A stretch of DNA of 64,000 nucleotides from Mycobacterium shinjukuense (GTDB lineage: Bacteria > Actinomycetota > Actinomycetes > Mycobacteriales > Mycobacteriaceae): NCBI RefSeq assembly GCF_010730055.1, contig NZ_AP022575.1, positions 124,001-188,000 of the forward strand, in the 5' to 3' direction. A program made the translations under genes and the position numbers. Below, in pieces: positions 50,139 through 60,971 of this stretch. Under the pieces are notes generated by a model. It saw only the letters and a list, made by a program, of their open reading frames with translations. It was not told the origin of the DNA and did no database searches. Numbering within the stretch: position 1 is the stretch's first letter; the number at the start of each line of letters is the position of its first letter.

Positions 50139-51834
50139 TCGTGGTGAAGGGGGATCGGAGGAGGGACTTCATACGGTCCGGACCCGCCGGGAAGCCTGTC
50201 CACGCCGACCGCGCGGGGTGTGACGAGGTCGTCGGGGAGTCCGGCAAGCACCGCTGCCATGTTGTAGCCGCTCATCCGGAGTTCGCCGTTGCTTCCCATG
50301 CGCGCATACTCGGAATGGCCATAGGCCCGCTCGTGAAGATTCCCGTCCCCGTACTCATGGCCCAGGACCACTCCCGTACTGGTCGACAGTTCAGTCATTC
50401 CGGGCACTTCCTGCGGTGCAGAGCCAAAAGCGCCGAATTCGGGGATCACTTGGGAAACCTCATCATTGACCCCGATCATGTAGAAGGCATGCCCGGGCTG
50501 AACGCCCAGCTGCGAGACGTTGGTGAGTTCGGTGCCCGGCGAACCGTAGAGCACGACGTCGCTGACCGGTGCGCCCTGCTGCAACGCCAGACTGGTCACC
50601 AGGGACCCGTAGGAATGGCCGAACGCGGTGATGTGCTGATCCGAGACATTTGTGGTAGCGGCCAGACCCTTATAGAAGTGGTTCAATGGCCCCGCGGCAT
50701 CGCGCGCGAGCCAGTCATGCGTCACGTCCTTGAGGCTGTCTGGTGCGTCATATCCTAGCCACGCAATGGAAGCGACCGCTTCCGGGTTTGGCAATCCGGC
50801 TCGCCCCCTCAGCTCGGTTGCCTTAGCGCGCTGAATTCCGGCTTCCCTCACCATTGTTTCGACGCTCGAACTGACCCGAGTGTTCAGGCCGCCCACGGTG
50901 ACGCCGACGCGTTCGGCGTTGTCGACGTCGCCAACTCCCACTGCAGCCAACACCTTTCGCGGATTGCTGGCGGTGTCCAGCAGAATCATGCTGGCCCCCC
51001 TGTTAGCAGGATCTTCCAGCGTGCGCTGCAGCGCCTGCAGATCCGCCAGCTTGTCGGTGTCGGTGTGCCAGACTCCGTTTCCGTCCAACCAGCCGTTCTG
51101 CAGCCGGGCGAGTTCTCGTTGCAGCACAGGCAGATTCAGTTCGTTACGAACAGCGATGGGGATGCCGTCGCGGTTGCGTAGGGCATTCGGGAACCATTGC
51201 TTGACCCGATCCTGCTGGCTCGGGGTCAGTGCATGCCACCACTTTCCGACCTCCTCGGGATCGCTGCCCGGTGGCGGCATCTGCGGCATTTTGGGTGGCT
51301 GATGGCTGAGTTGAGCATTGACCTGCTCGGGTGACAAGTCCCCGGCGGCACCCCGAATCGCCGCGGCCAGATCTTCATCGGCGGTCTCGGCGTCGGCCAG
51401 CAGACGTTTGATGCTTTCCGTCAACCGGATTGCGGTGTTGAGGATGGCCTGCTGATCGGCCGGGGAATACGACGACAAGTCGGGTGGTGGCAACGCCGTA
51501 CCGGTCGCGTCATCGATCGTCAGGTGATAATCCCGCGCAGCATCGCGGATCATTTGTAGCCGCATCTTGATCGCGGCGACCTCCTCGGCCGCCTTCTCCG
51601 CGGCCCGTGCGACCGCTTCACACGCGGCGGCATGGTCGTCGAGAAGCACCGCCGTGTGCTGGGTCGCCGCCCGCGCCGCGTCGGCGGCCGCACCGCCAAA
51701 GTCGAGCAGCCGCATGGTTTCACGCAGCGCCGCGGATGCGGTGCGCGTGCCGTGCGCGCGGTTGATCGCGGCCTGAACACCGTCCTGATCGCCGAGGGAT
51801 CCCAGCGCTCAATGTCAGCTAACGTCAACGCCAT
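50135..51834 (-). pseudogene. Alpha/beta hydrolase (DUF1023-like) with helical N-terminus, frameshifted near the start
   Basis: From ATG 51715 the frame encodes 526 residues: a helical Ala-rich domain (RLLDFGGAAADAARAATQHTAVLLDDHAAACEAVARAAEKAAEEVAAIKM), a linker, and an esterase-like domain with the nucleophile elbow ITAFGHSYGSLVTSLAL and the following LYGSPGTELTNVSQLG. The expected beginning (MALTLADIERWDPSAIRTVF, ATG 51834) is in another frame; loss of one C near 51774-51778 (GTGTTCAGG for GTGTTCCAGG) explains the break. Translation from 51715 could still make a protein lacking ~40 residues. The WDP motif in the N-terminal helices recalls WXG/LXG proteins. Rv0963c-like in location. Confidence 0.72.
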
Positions 51835-52159
51835 CGCATCGGGCGGTTCCACCGCCTGCCGGATAAACCGCGGCCAGTGCCGCGGCGTTGCGCTCCTCCA
51901 TCTCTGCGAACCCGACCGCGGCCAAATACATGCCATAAGAATGGTCCCCGAAGCGGTCCGCGTGGGCGGTGCTGGCCTCCGCCCAGCTATCCAGCAATCC
52001 CGATAACGCGCCCGCCGACGAACCGACCCAGCCCGACTGCGCGCCTTCAGCCGCACCGAGACAGAAGTGGTGTGACGTCAGCAAAGACTCACCGTGGTCA
52101 GCCAGCTCATAACCCACCTGGGACAGGACTTCAGGAATCGCCCGCAACGTTTCGGCCAT
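51815..52159 (-). CDS. WXG100-like helical protein, probable ESX-associated partner
   Basis: 114 residues. MAETLRAIPEVLSQVGYELADHGESLL, then SGWVGSSAGALSGLLDSWAEAST with a Trp-x-Gly turn between two helices, and a C-terminal helix AVGFAEMEERNAAALAAV. Length, helix-turn-helix layout and the WxG motif fit WXG100/EspC-like secreted proteins. ATG at 52159 has GAGGTGG 3 bases upstream. The start of the hydrolase gene (51834) lies inside its end. No clear YxxxD/E tail signal is seen. Confidence 0.7.
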   Translation of the reverse strand: MAETLRAIPEVLSQVGYELADHGESLLTSHHFCLGAAEGAQSGWVGSSAGALSGLLDSWAEASTAHADRFGDHSYGMYLAAVGFAEMEERNAAALAAVYPAGGGTARCDGVDVS

Positions 52160-52257
52160 ACCACCTCGTTTCCACACAAACCGAACTGTCGGCGGAGTAT
52201 GGCACACAATCACATGTCGGGCCATTCGGCCGCCACCGCGGTAGTGGGTACGTGGCT

Positions 52258-52662
52258 CTAATGTGATTTGACCAGCTGATGCACGCGCTGATACGAGATG
52301 CCAAGCACCTTGCCGATGTCGCGAACCGTCAATCCGCCATTCTTGAGCTCGGCTGCCGCACGTCGGTATTCCTCGGCAGCGGCGGCCTGAGCATCCGCAG
52401 CCTCCTGTCGTAGCTTGGACGCCAGCTCGAGGTGGTGGCGAACCGAATCAGGCAGTTCCACCTGCGCATCGACATCGAACGAATCGGCCGGCACGTCGAG
52501 CCACACCGCGATCAGGTCGCGTGCCGTTGGTTCAACCTCATCGAGGTTGCGGGCCTGCGTAGGTAAACCATATTCAGGATGGTTGCCGAGACCCGGAATC
52601 CGTATGTGCCAGTACTTGCCGTCTGGGCTGGCGATCGCGGCATAGGTGCCCAACGCCACCAC
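52258..52662 (-). CDS. HicB-like antitoxin with HTH domain
   Basis: 134 residues. The N-terminus YAAIASPDGKYWHIRIPGLG...YGLPTQARNLDEVEPTARDLIAVWLDV is the HicB partial RNase-H-like fold. After a helical linker (EAADAQAAAAEEYRRAAAEL) the C-terminus is an HTH (LTVRDIGKVLGISYQRVHQLVK), which would bind the operator at 52873-52900. The start is a GTG at 52662 or 52659, inside the preceding toxin-like frame. Order toxin then antitoxin is typical of hicAB. Confidence 0.78.
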   Translation of the reverse strand: MVALGTYAAIASPDGKYWHIRIPGLGNHPEYGLPTQARNLDEVEPTARDLIAVWLDVPADSFDVDAQVELPDSVRHHLELASKLRQEAADAQAAAAEEYRRAAAELKNGGLTVRDIGKVLGISYQRVHQLVKSH

Positions 52663-52865
52663 CTCTTTCCCAACTTGGCCTCACATTCCCTATGCACATC
52701 CTCGGCGTAACGGTTTGTGAACTCGTTGTGCCGACCGACTGGGATCATCAAGCCATCGGGGTTGTAGATCGTGCGGTTGGCGCCCTGGCGCAACTCCTCC
52801 AACGACATACCCTTGGCCATGGCGGCCTTGGTGATCTTCTTGATGACCTCTGTCCGCTTCGGCAT
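52512..52865 (-). CDS. HicA-like toxin, possibly degenerate
   Basis: The first ~65 residues look HicA-like: MPKRTEVIKKITKAAMAKGMSLEELRQGANRTIYNPDGLMIPVGRHNEFTNRYAEDVHRECEAKLG. Where active HicA proteins carry His in the G-x-N/S-H motif, this one has Arg (GANRTIY), so it may be inactive or use RH in VGRHNEF. The frame then runs 50 codons through the antitoxin start region to 52512, giving an overlong 117-residue product; a normal end near residue 70 may have been lost by mutation. ATG 52865 directly follows the operator-promoter. Confidence 0.6.
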   Translation of the reverse strand: MPKRTEVIKKITKAAMAKGMSLEELRQGANRTIYNPDGLMIPVGRHNEFTNRYAEDVHRECEAKLGKRWWRWAPMPRSPAQTASTGTYGFRVSATILNMVYLRRPATSMRLNQRHAT

Positions 52866-52872
52866 GCTGTCA

Positions 52873-52919
52873 GTCTAGATCGCACTAGACAAATTTTGTC
52901 AAGACCGAGCTAGACAAAA
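52873..52919 (-). promoter_or_regulatory. hicAB promoter and palindromic operator
   Basis: GTCTAG-N6-CTAGAC (52873-52890) and the adjacent palindrome GACAAATTTTGTC (52888-52900), with CTAGACAAA repeated at 52885 and 52910. On the minus strand TTGACA (52102 complement of 52897-52902) and TCTAGA (52874-52879) are 17 bases apart, so the operator overlaps the promoter; the HTH antitoxin probably autoregulates here. Confidence 0.65.
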
Positions 52920-52975
52920 GTACATTCAAACTGACCCACTACCGCCACCGCCAGACCGGCCGGCGAGACCGCCTG

Positions 52976-53578
52976 CTATTTGCGCGGTTTGCGGGGCTTG
53001 CGCTTGATGCCCACATCGCCCCACAGCGAGAAGCCGCGGATCCTCACCGTCGGTGCGCCGCGGGTGCCCTCGCCCACCACCTCCCGATCGAAGCCGCCCA
53101 TCACTCGGTGGCCGTGGATCTCGACGTTGACCTCCGGTGGCAGCAGGATCGTCTGCACACCCATGATCGAGTATGCGCGGATGTCCACCTCGGTCGAGGT
53201 GAAATCGGCGTAGCGCAGATCCAGCACCCCGCTGCCCCACAACGTGAACGTGGTCAGCTTCCTCGGCACGTTCCAGCGGCCGCGCCGCTCGAATCCACTC
53301 AGCAGGGCCAGCAGCAGCGTGGACGGCGCCGGATTGCAGCTGCCGCCCCGGCGGGGATTGACCGGAGCACCCGGCAGGTCGGCACGGAGCCGATCCAGTT
53401 CCTGATAGGTGGTTGCCGCATAGGCCTTGGCTAGCCGGTCTTCGTACTCTTTCAACTCCAGGCGGCCCTGCTCGGCCGCATAGGCCAGCAACTGCGCAAG
53501 CTGTATGCGGTCGGTGTCCGCCGCGCGCGCCGACTGATCGCGCGCCTGCTTCGCGTCACGTTGCGCCGAGTCGCTCAT
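52976..53578 (-). CDS. DUF1707 protein with C-terminal membrane-associated beta domain (Rv0966c-like)
   Basis: 200 residues. After a charged start (MSDSAQRDAKQARDQSARAADTDR) the DUF1707 helix block is IQLAQLLAYAAEQGRLELKEYEDRLAKAYAATTYQELDRLRADLP. The C-terminal half (LTTFTLWGSGVLDLRYADFTSTEVDIRAYSIMGVQTILLPPEVNVEIHG) is the repeated-strand LiaF-type domain, ending in a basic tail (KRKPRKPRK). Possibly envelope-stress related. ATG 53578 gives the H37Rv length of 200. Confidence 0.85.
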   Translation of the reverse strand: MSDSAQRDAKQARDQSARAADTDRIQLAQLLAYAAEQGRLELKEYEDRLAKAYAATTYQELDRLRADLPGAPVNPRRGGSCNPAPSTLLLALLSGFERRGRWNVPRKLTTFTLWGSGVLDLRYADFTSTEVDIRAYSIMGVQTILLPPEVNVEIHGHRVMGGFDREVVGEGTRGAPTVRIRGFSLWGDVGIKRKPRKPRK

Positions 53579-53881
53579 CACCCACGAGCGTACGACGTCA
53601 CCATTCTGCTGCAAGAGGTGACGGCCAACCTGCCACGGTCGCGCCGGGCTGGGCCTTGGGCTAGACCCGTGCACCCGCGTCTTAGGTATCCGCGGGTAAC
53701 ACGCACCGCTGCACCCAATGCCGCTGTCGCATCATGTTGCTAGATGCCCTGGCGCCGCTCATTACACCGCGTTACCGGGCCGAGCCTGCTGGCACCCGAG
53801 TCACTGAATTCACTGGCGTACCATCGGATTTACCCTGTGCGCGTTGTGGCACGCGTCGGCCAACCGTGATAGTATTCGAAC
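53579..53881. other. Intergenic region ahead of the intact REP13E12 gene
   Basis: 303 bases between divergent genes. The right half (from ~53732) is the REP13E12 repeat, including the TAGTAT hexamer upstream of the gene; the left part shows no gene. Confidence 0.5.
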
Positions 53882-55270
53882 ATGCGTTCGAGTAGCCGGG
53901 AGGAGATTGTCGCGGTGTTCGACGCCCTCGACACCGCCCTTCACCGGGCCCTGGACCTCTCGATCGACACCCTGACCACCCCCGAATGCCTGACCCTGCT
54001 GGAACGCTGCGAAACGCTGCGCCGCCGCCTGCCCGCCGTCGAGCACCCGTTCATCAACAGGCTCGCCGACCAGGCCGACGCCAGCGAACTGGGCGGCAAA
54101 CTCCCCTTCGCGTTGGCTGAGCGGTTGCGCATCACCCGCGGTGAAGCAGCCCGGCGCATCGGTGAGGCCGCCGAGCTGGGGCCGCGGCGCGCGCTGACCG
54201 GCCAACCCCTGCCGCCGCTGCTGCCCGCCACCGCCGAAGCCCAACGCGCCGGCCAGCTCGGCACGCAACACGTGCAGATCATTCGCTCCTTTCTGCACCA
54301 GCTGCCCAGCGGGGTGGATCTGCCCACCCGGGACAAGGCCGAAGCCGAACTGGCTCAGTTGGGTGGCCGGTTTCGGCCCGATCAGCTGCACAAGCTGGCC
54401 GCCAAACTCGCCGACTGCCTCAACCCCGACGGCAACTTCAGCGACACCGACCGGGCCCGCCGCCGCGGCATCATCCTCGGCAAGCAGGGCGCCGACGGCA
54501 TGTCGGCGATCACCGGCTACCTCACCCCCGAAGCCCGCGCCACCCTCGATGCCGTGCTGGCCAAGCTGGCCGCCCCCGGCATGGCCAACCCCGCCGACCC
54601 CACCCCCTGCCTCAGCGGCACCCCGTCACAGGCCGCCATCGACGCCGACACCCGCAGCGCCGCCCAGCGCAACCACGACGGCCTGCAGGCCGGGCTGCGG
54701 GCGCTGCTGTGCTCGGGGGAGCTGGGCCAACACAACGGGCTGCCCGCGGCGATCATCGTGTCCACCAGCCTGGCCGAGTTGCAATCGGCTGCCGGGCACG
54801 CGCTCACCGGTGGGGGCAGCCTGCTGCCGATGAGTGAGGTGATCCGGCTGGCCGCCCACGCCAGCCACTACCTGCGCATCTTCGACCACGGCCGCGAGCT
54901 GGCGCTGTATCACACCAAGCGGCTGGCCTCCCCGGCCCAGCGAACCGTGTTGTACGCCAAGGACCGCGGCTGCTCCTTTCCCAATTGCGATGTGCCGGGC
55001 TATCTCACCGAGGTGCACCATGTGACCGATTTCGCCCAGTGCCAGAAGACCGACATCAACAACCTCACCCAGGCCTGCGGCCCGCATCACCAACTGGCCA
55101 CCACCGGCGGCTGGGCCACCCGCAAACACCGCGACGGCACCACCGCATGGCTTCCCCCCGCCCACCTCGACCATGGACAACCCAGAACCAACAGCTACTT
55201 TCACCCCGAAAAACTCCTGCACAACAACGACGAGGAGGACGACCCGTGACCACCGGCACCAGCCGGTCGG
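53732..55270 (+). repeat. REP13E12 repeat, intact copy
   Basis: Counterpart of 6530-7757 plus 16473-16796. It holds an unused attB-like site at 54949-54966 (GTTGTACG-CC-AAGGACC) with CC instead of GC at the two crossover positions. It occupies the place of csoR-ctpV in H37Rv. Confidence 0.9.
53882..55249 (+). CDS. REP13E12 family DUF222/HNH endonuclease-like protein, intact
   Basis: 455 residues. The N-terminal DUF222 domain (REEIVAVFDALDTALHRALDLSIDTLTTPECLTLLERCETLRRRLPAVEHPF...) is followed by the HNH domain: KDRGCSFPNCDVPGYLTEVHHVTDF, DINNLTQACGPHHQL, with His, Asn, His and two Cys pairs. Probably cuts DNA as a selfish or repeat-spreading nuclease, but its biology is unknown. ATG at 53882, leaderless context as in the other copy (TAGTAT 6 bases upstream). 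Confidence 0.93.
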   Translation: MRSSSREEIVAVFDALDTALHRALDLSIDTLTTPECLTLLERCETLRRRLPAVEHPFINRLADQADASELGGKLPFALAERLRITRGEAARRIGEAAELGPRRALTGQPLPPLLPATAEAQRAGQLGTQHVQIIRSFLHQLPSGVDLPTRDKAEAELAQLGGRFRPDQLHKLAAKLADCLNPDGNFSDTDRARRRGIILGKQGADGMSAITGYLTPEARATLDAVLAKLAAPGMANPADPTPCLSGTPSQAAIDADTRSAAQRNHDGLQAGLRALLCSGELGQHNGLPAAIIVSTSLAELQSAAGHALTGGGSLLPMSEVIRLAAHASHYLRIFDHGRELALYHTKRLASPAQRTVLYAKDRGCSFPNCDVPGYLTEVHHVTDFAQCQKTDINNLTQACGPHHQLATTGGWATRKHRDGTTAWLPPAHLDHGQPRTNSYFHPEKLLHNNDEEDDP

Positions 55271-55309
55271 AACCGGGTTTAGGGCAAAGGGCTAGGGCCG
55301 GTCTGGGTC

Positions 55310-56110
55310 CTATTGGCCCAAGTCGCTAGGGGTCGGCGCCCAGCTCGGCGGGCGTTTCTGCAGGAACGCGAGCATGCCTTCGCGGGCCTCATCGGACACG
55401 AACAGCCGGGCCGACTCCTCGGTGAGGCGGTCGGCGTCGCGGTCGAACCCGTCCAGCACGGCGGCGGTGGTGAGCGCCTTCGACGCCGCCAGGCCCTGAG
55501 GTGAGCCGCGGCCCACGTCGGCGACCAGCGCGGCCACCGTGGTGTCCACGTCGTCGGCCGCCATGGTGATCAATCCGATGTCCGCGGCTTCGCGGGCGCC
55601 GAACTTCTCGCCGGTGAGGTAGTAACGCGCGGCGGCCCGTGGCGACAGCTTCGGCAGCAGCGTCAGTGAGATGATCGCCGGGGCGACGCCGATGCGGGCC
55701 TCGGTGAGCGCAAAGGTGCTGCGCGGGCCGGCGACGGCGATGTCGCACGCACCGACCAGACCGAACCCGCCGGCCCGCACGTGCCCGTCGATGGCGCCGA
55801 TCACCGGCAGCGGCGACTCGACGATGGCGCGCAGCAGCGCGGTCATCTCCCGCGCCCTCGCCACCGCCATCTGGTACGGGTCGCCACCGCCGGCCTCGCT
55901 GAGATCCGCACCGGCGCAGAAGGTGCCGCCGGTGTGACCGAGCACCACGACCCGCACCGCGGGATCGGCCGCCGCGTCGCGCAGCCCCTGATGCAGTTGA
56001 CTGACCAGAGCGCTAGACAGCGCGTTGCGGTTGTGCGGCGAGTTCAGCGTCAGCCGGGCGAACGGGCCCCCGCAGGCGGCCGGGCCGGCATACTCGACGA
56101 GGGTGTCCAT
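55310..56110 (-). CDS. echA7: Enoyl-CoA hydratase/isomerase family protein EchA7
   Basis: 266 residues of crotonase fold: oxyanion-hole segments GGTFCAGADLSEAGGG and IDGHVRAGGFGLVGACDIAVA, then FALTEARIGVAPAI. In acyclic-terpene-type pathways this position is an isohexenylglutaconyl-CoA or methylglutaconyl-CoA hydratase (AtuE/LiuC-like). Last gene of the minus-strand operon; ATG overlaps the fadE12 stop. Confidence 0.93.
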   Translation of the reverse strand: MDTLVEYAGPAACGGPFARLTLNSPHNRNALSSALVSQLHQGLRDAAADPAVRVVVLGHTGGTFCAGADLSEAGGGDPYQMAVARAREMTALLRAIVESPLPVIGAIDGHVRAGGFGLVGACDIAVAGPRSTFALTEARIGVAPAIISLTLLPKLSPRAAARYYLTGEKFGAREAADIGLITMAADDVDTTVAALVADVGRGSPQGLAASKALTTAAVLDGFDRDADRLTEESARLFVSDEAREGMLAFLQKRPPSWAPTPSDLGQ

Positions 56111-57272
56111 CAGTAGGACCGGGGCAGACCCAGCGACGTCTGCGCGACGAAGTTCAGCACCATCTCGCGGCTGATCGGCGCGATCCGCGCCAAGCGGGCC
56201 GATGTCATCATCGCCGCCACGCCGTATTCCTTGGTCAACCCGTTGCCGCCCATCGACTGCACGGCCTGATCGACTGCGCGCGAAGATGCCTCGGCCGCAG
56301 CGTATTTGGCCATGTTGGCCGCTTCCGCCGCGCGGAAATCGTCACCGATGTCGTAGAGGGTAGCGGCTTTCTGGGTCATCAGCTTGGCGAGTTCGATCTC
56401 GATGTGACACTGCGCCAACGGATGTGCCAGGCCCTGGTGCGCGCCGATTGGGGTGGACCACACCTTGCGGGTTTTGACGTATTCGACGGCCCTGCTGAGG
56501 GCGAACCGGCCCATGCCCACCGCGCTGGCCGCGCCCATGATGCGCTCGGGATTCAGGCCGGCGAAAAGCTGTGCGATCGCGGCGTCTTCGGCTCCCACCA
56601 GGGCATCGCTGGGTACCCGGACGTCGTCCAGGAAGACCTGGAACTGGCGTTCGGGGCTGACCAACTCCATCTCGATCGGGGTGTAGCTGAACCCGGGAGC
56701 GTCGGTGGGCACCACGAACAACGCCGGGCGCAGCTTGCCGGTTTTCGCTTCCTCGGTGCGGCCCACGGTCAGCACCGCCTGCGCCTGGTCGACGCCGGAG
56801 ATGAAGACCTTCTGGCCCTTGATGATCCAGTCACTGCCGTCGCGACGCGCAGTGGTGGTGATCTTGTGCGAGTTGGACCCGGCGTCGGGTTCGGTGATGG
56901 CGAACGCCATGGTCAAGGAGCCGTTGGCGATGCCCGGCAACCAGCGCTTCTTCTGCTCGTCGGTGCCGAATTTGGCGATGATGGTGCCGTTGATCGCCGG
57001 CGACACCACCATCAGCAGCAGCGCCGAGCCGGCGGCCGCCATCTCCTCCATGACCAGCGACAGCTCGTACATGCCCGCGCCGCCGCCGCCGTATTCCTCG
57101 GGCAGATTCACCCCGAGAAAGCCGAGTTTGCCTGCCTCGGCCCATAACTCGCTGGTGTGTTCGTGTCTGCGCGCCTTTTCCAGGTAATACTCGTGGCCGT
57201 AGTTGGCCACCCACGAGGCCACCGCCTTGCGCAGCGCTTGGCGCTCCTCGCTTTCGATGAAGCTGGTGTCTG

Positions 57273-57276
<4 letters not shown>
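56110..57276 (-). CDS. fadE12: Acyl-CoA dehydrogenase FadE12
   Basis: 388 residues; FAD-dependent alpha,beta-dehydrogenation of an acyl-CoA. LPEEYGGGGAGMYELSLVMEEMA, MAFAITEPDAGSNSHKI, WIIKGQKVFISG, QSMGGNGLTKEYGVAAMM. GTG at 57276 overlaps the accA2 stop (GTGA). AtuD/LiuA-like position in the operon. Confidence 0.94.
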
Positions 57277-59278
<2,002 letters not shown>

Positions 59279-59279
<1 letters not shown>

Positions 59280-60874
59280 CACATCCGGAAGACGCCGAAG
59301 TTCGACGTCCCCTTGATCGGGCCATTGGCAATGGCGGACAAACACATTCCCAGTACGGTGCGGGTGTCGCGCGGGTCGATCACCCCGTCGTCGTAGAGCA
59401 TTCCGGACAAGACCAACGGCAGCGACTCGGCTTCGATCTGGCCTTCGACGGCGGCTCGCATCGCCGCGTCGGCCGCCTCGTCTACTTGCTGGCCGCGCGC
59501 TTGCGCGGCCGCTCGGGCCACGATCGACAACACCCCCGACAGCTGCGCGCCACCCATCACCGCGGACTTGGCGCTGGGCCAGGCGAACAGGAAGCGCGGG
59601 TCGTAGGCGCGCCCGCACATGCCGTAGTGCCCGGCACCGTAGGACGCGCCGATCAGCAGCGAGATGTGCGGGACGGTCGAGTTGGACACGGCGTTGATCA
59701 TCATCGAGCCGTGCTTGATCATCCCGCCCTCTTCGTAGTCCTTGCCCACCATGTAGCCGGTGGTGTTGTGCACGAACAACAGCGGCGTGTTGGCGCGGTT
59801 GGCCAACTGTATGAACTGGGTGGCCTTTTGTGACTCCTCACTGAACAGCACGCCGCGGGCGTTGGCCAGGATGCCCAGCGGGTAGCCGTGCAGCTGGGCC
59901 CAGCCGGTCACCAGAGACGAGCCGTAGAGCGGTTTGAACTCATCGAAGTCGGAGCCGTCGACGATGCGGGCGATCACTTCCCTCGGGTCGAACGGGATGC
60001 GCAGGTCGGCGGGCACGATGCCGATCAGCTCCTCGGCGTCGAACAGCGGCTCGGTGACCGGCCGCGGCGCGGGTCCCTGTTTGACCCAGTTGAGCCGCGC
60101 CACGATGCGCCGGCCGATCCGGATCGCGTCCAGCTCGTCGAGCGCGAAGTAGTCGGCCAAACCCGATATGCGGGCGTGCATTTCGGCGCCGCCCAGCGAC
60201 TCGTCGTCGGACTCCTCACCGGTGGCCATCTTCACCAGCGGCGGGCCGGCCAAAAACACCTTGGAGCGTTCTTTGATCATCACCACGTGGTCGGACATCC
60301 CGGGGACGTAGGCGCCGCCCGCGGTGGAGTTGCCGAAAACCAGTGCGATGGTCGGGATTCCGGCCGCCGACAGCCGGGTCAGGTCGCGGAACATCTGTCC
60401 GCCGGGGATGAAGATTTCCTTCTGGGTGGGCAGGTCGGCCCCGCCGGACTCCACCAGCGAAATCACCGGGAGGCGATTTTCGAAGGCGATCTGGTTGGCC
60501 CGCAGTAATTTCCGCAGTGTCCACGGATTGCTGGTGCCGCCCTTGACGGTGGGGTCGTTGGCCACGACCATGCATTCCACTCCGCAGACCGCGCCGATGC
60601 CGGTAACCAGGCTGGCGCCGATCTGGAAGTTGCTGCCATAGGCGGCCAGCGGGCTCAGCTCCAGGAACGGGGAGTCCGGGTCGACGAGCAGCTCAATGCG
60701 TTCCCGGGGTGTCAACTTGCCGCGGGCGTGGTGCCGGTCGACGTACTTGGGGCCGCCGCCGGCGAGCGCCTTGGCCAGTTCGGCGTCGACCTCGTCGAGC
60801 TTTGCACCCATTGCCGCGGCCGCCTCGGCGTAGGCGGGGGCGTTTGGGTCCAGTGTGGATTGCAGCACGGTCAT
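59279..60874 (-). CDS. accD2: Acyl-CoA carboxylase carboxyltransferase beta subunit AccD2
   Basis: 531 residues. Carboxyltransferase features: HARGKLTPRERIELLVDPDSPFLELSPLA, VESGGADLPTQKEIFIPGG, NSTAGGAYVPGMSDHVVM, FLHNTTGYMVGKDYE-type (LFVHNTTGYMVGKDYEEGGMIKHG), MGGAQLSGVL. This variant is close to methylcrotonyl/geranyl-CoA carboxylase beta subunits rather than to propionyl types. ATG 60874; GTG 60880 is open just before it. Confidence 0.95.
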
Positions 60875-60893
60875 GACCACCGCCGACGATGCA

Positions 60894-60960
60894 GTGGGGG
60901 CACCGCCCGCTTGCGGGGGACGGAGCGATGAGGTGGGGGTACCACCCGCGTGCGGGGGAG
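60894..60960. repeat. Two GTGGGGG(C/T)ACC...GCGGGGGA repeats between accD2 and fadE13
   Basis: Unit A (60894-60920) and unit B (60933-60960) share GTGGGGG-(C/T)ACC-(G/A)CCCGC-(T/G)TGCGGGGGA. Each can fold (CCCGC/GCGGG). Similar GGGGGTACC words are common between mycobacterial genes. Confidence 0.7.
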
Positions 60961-60971
60961 AGGCGGTGCAA

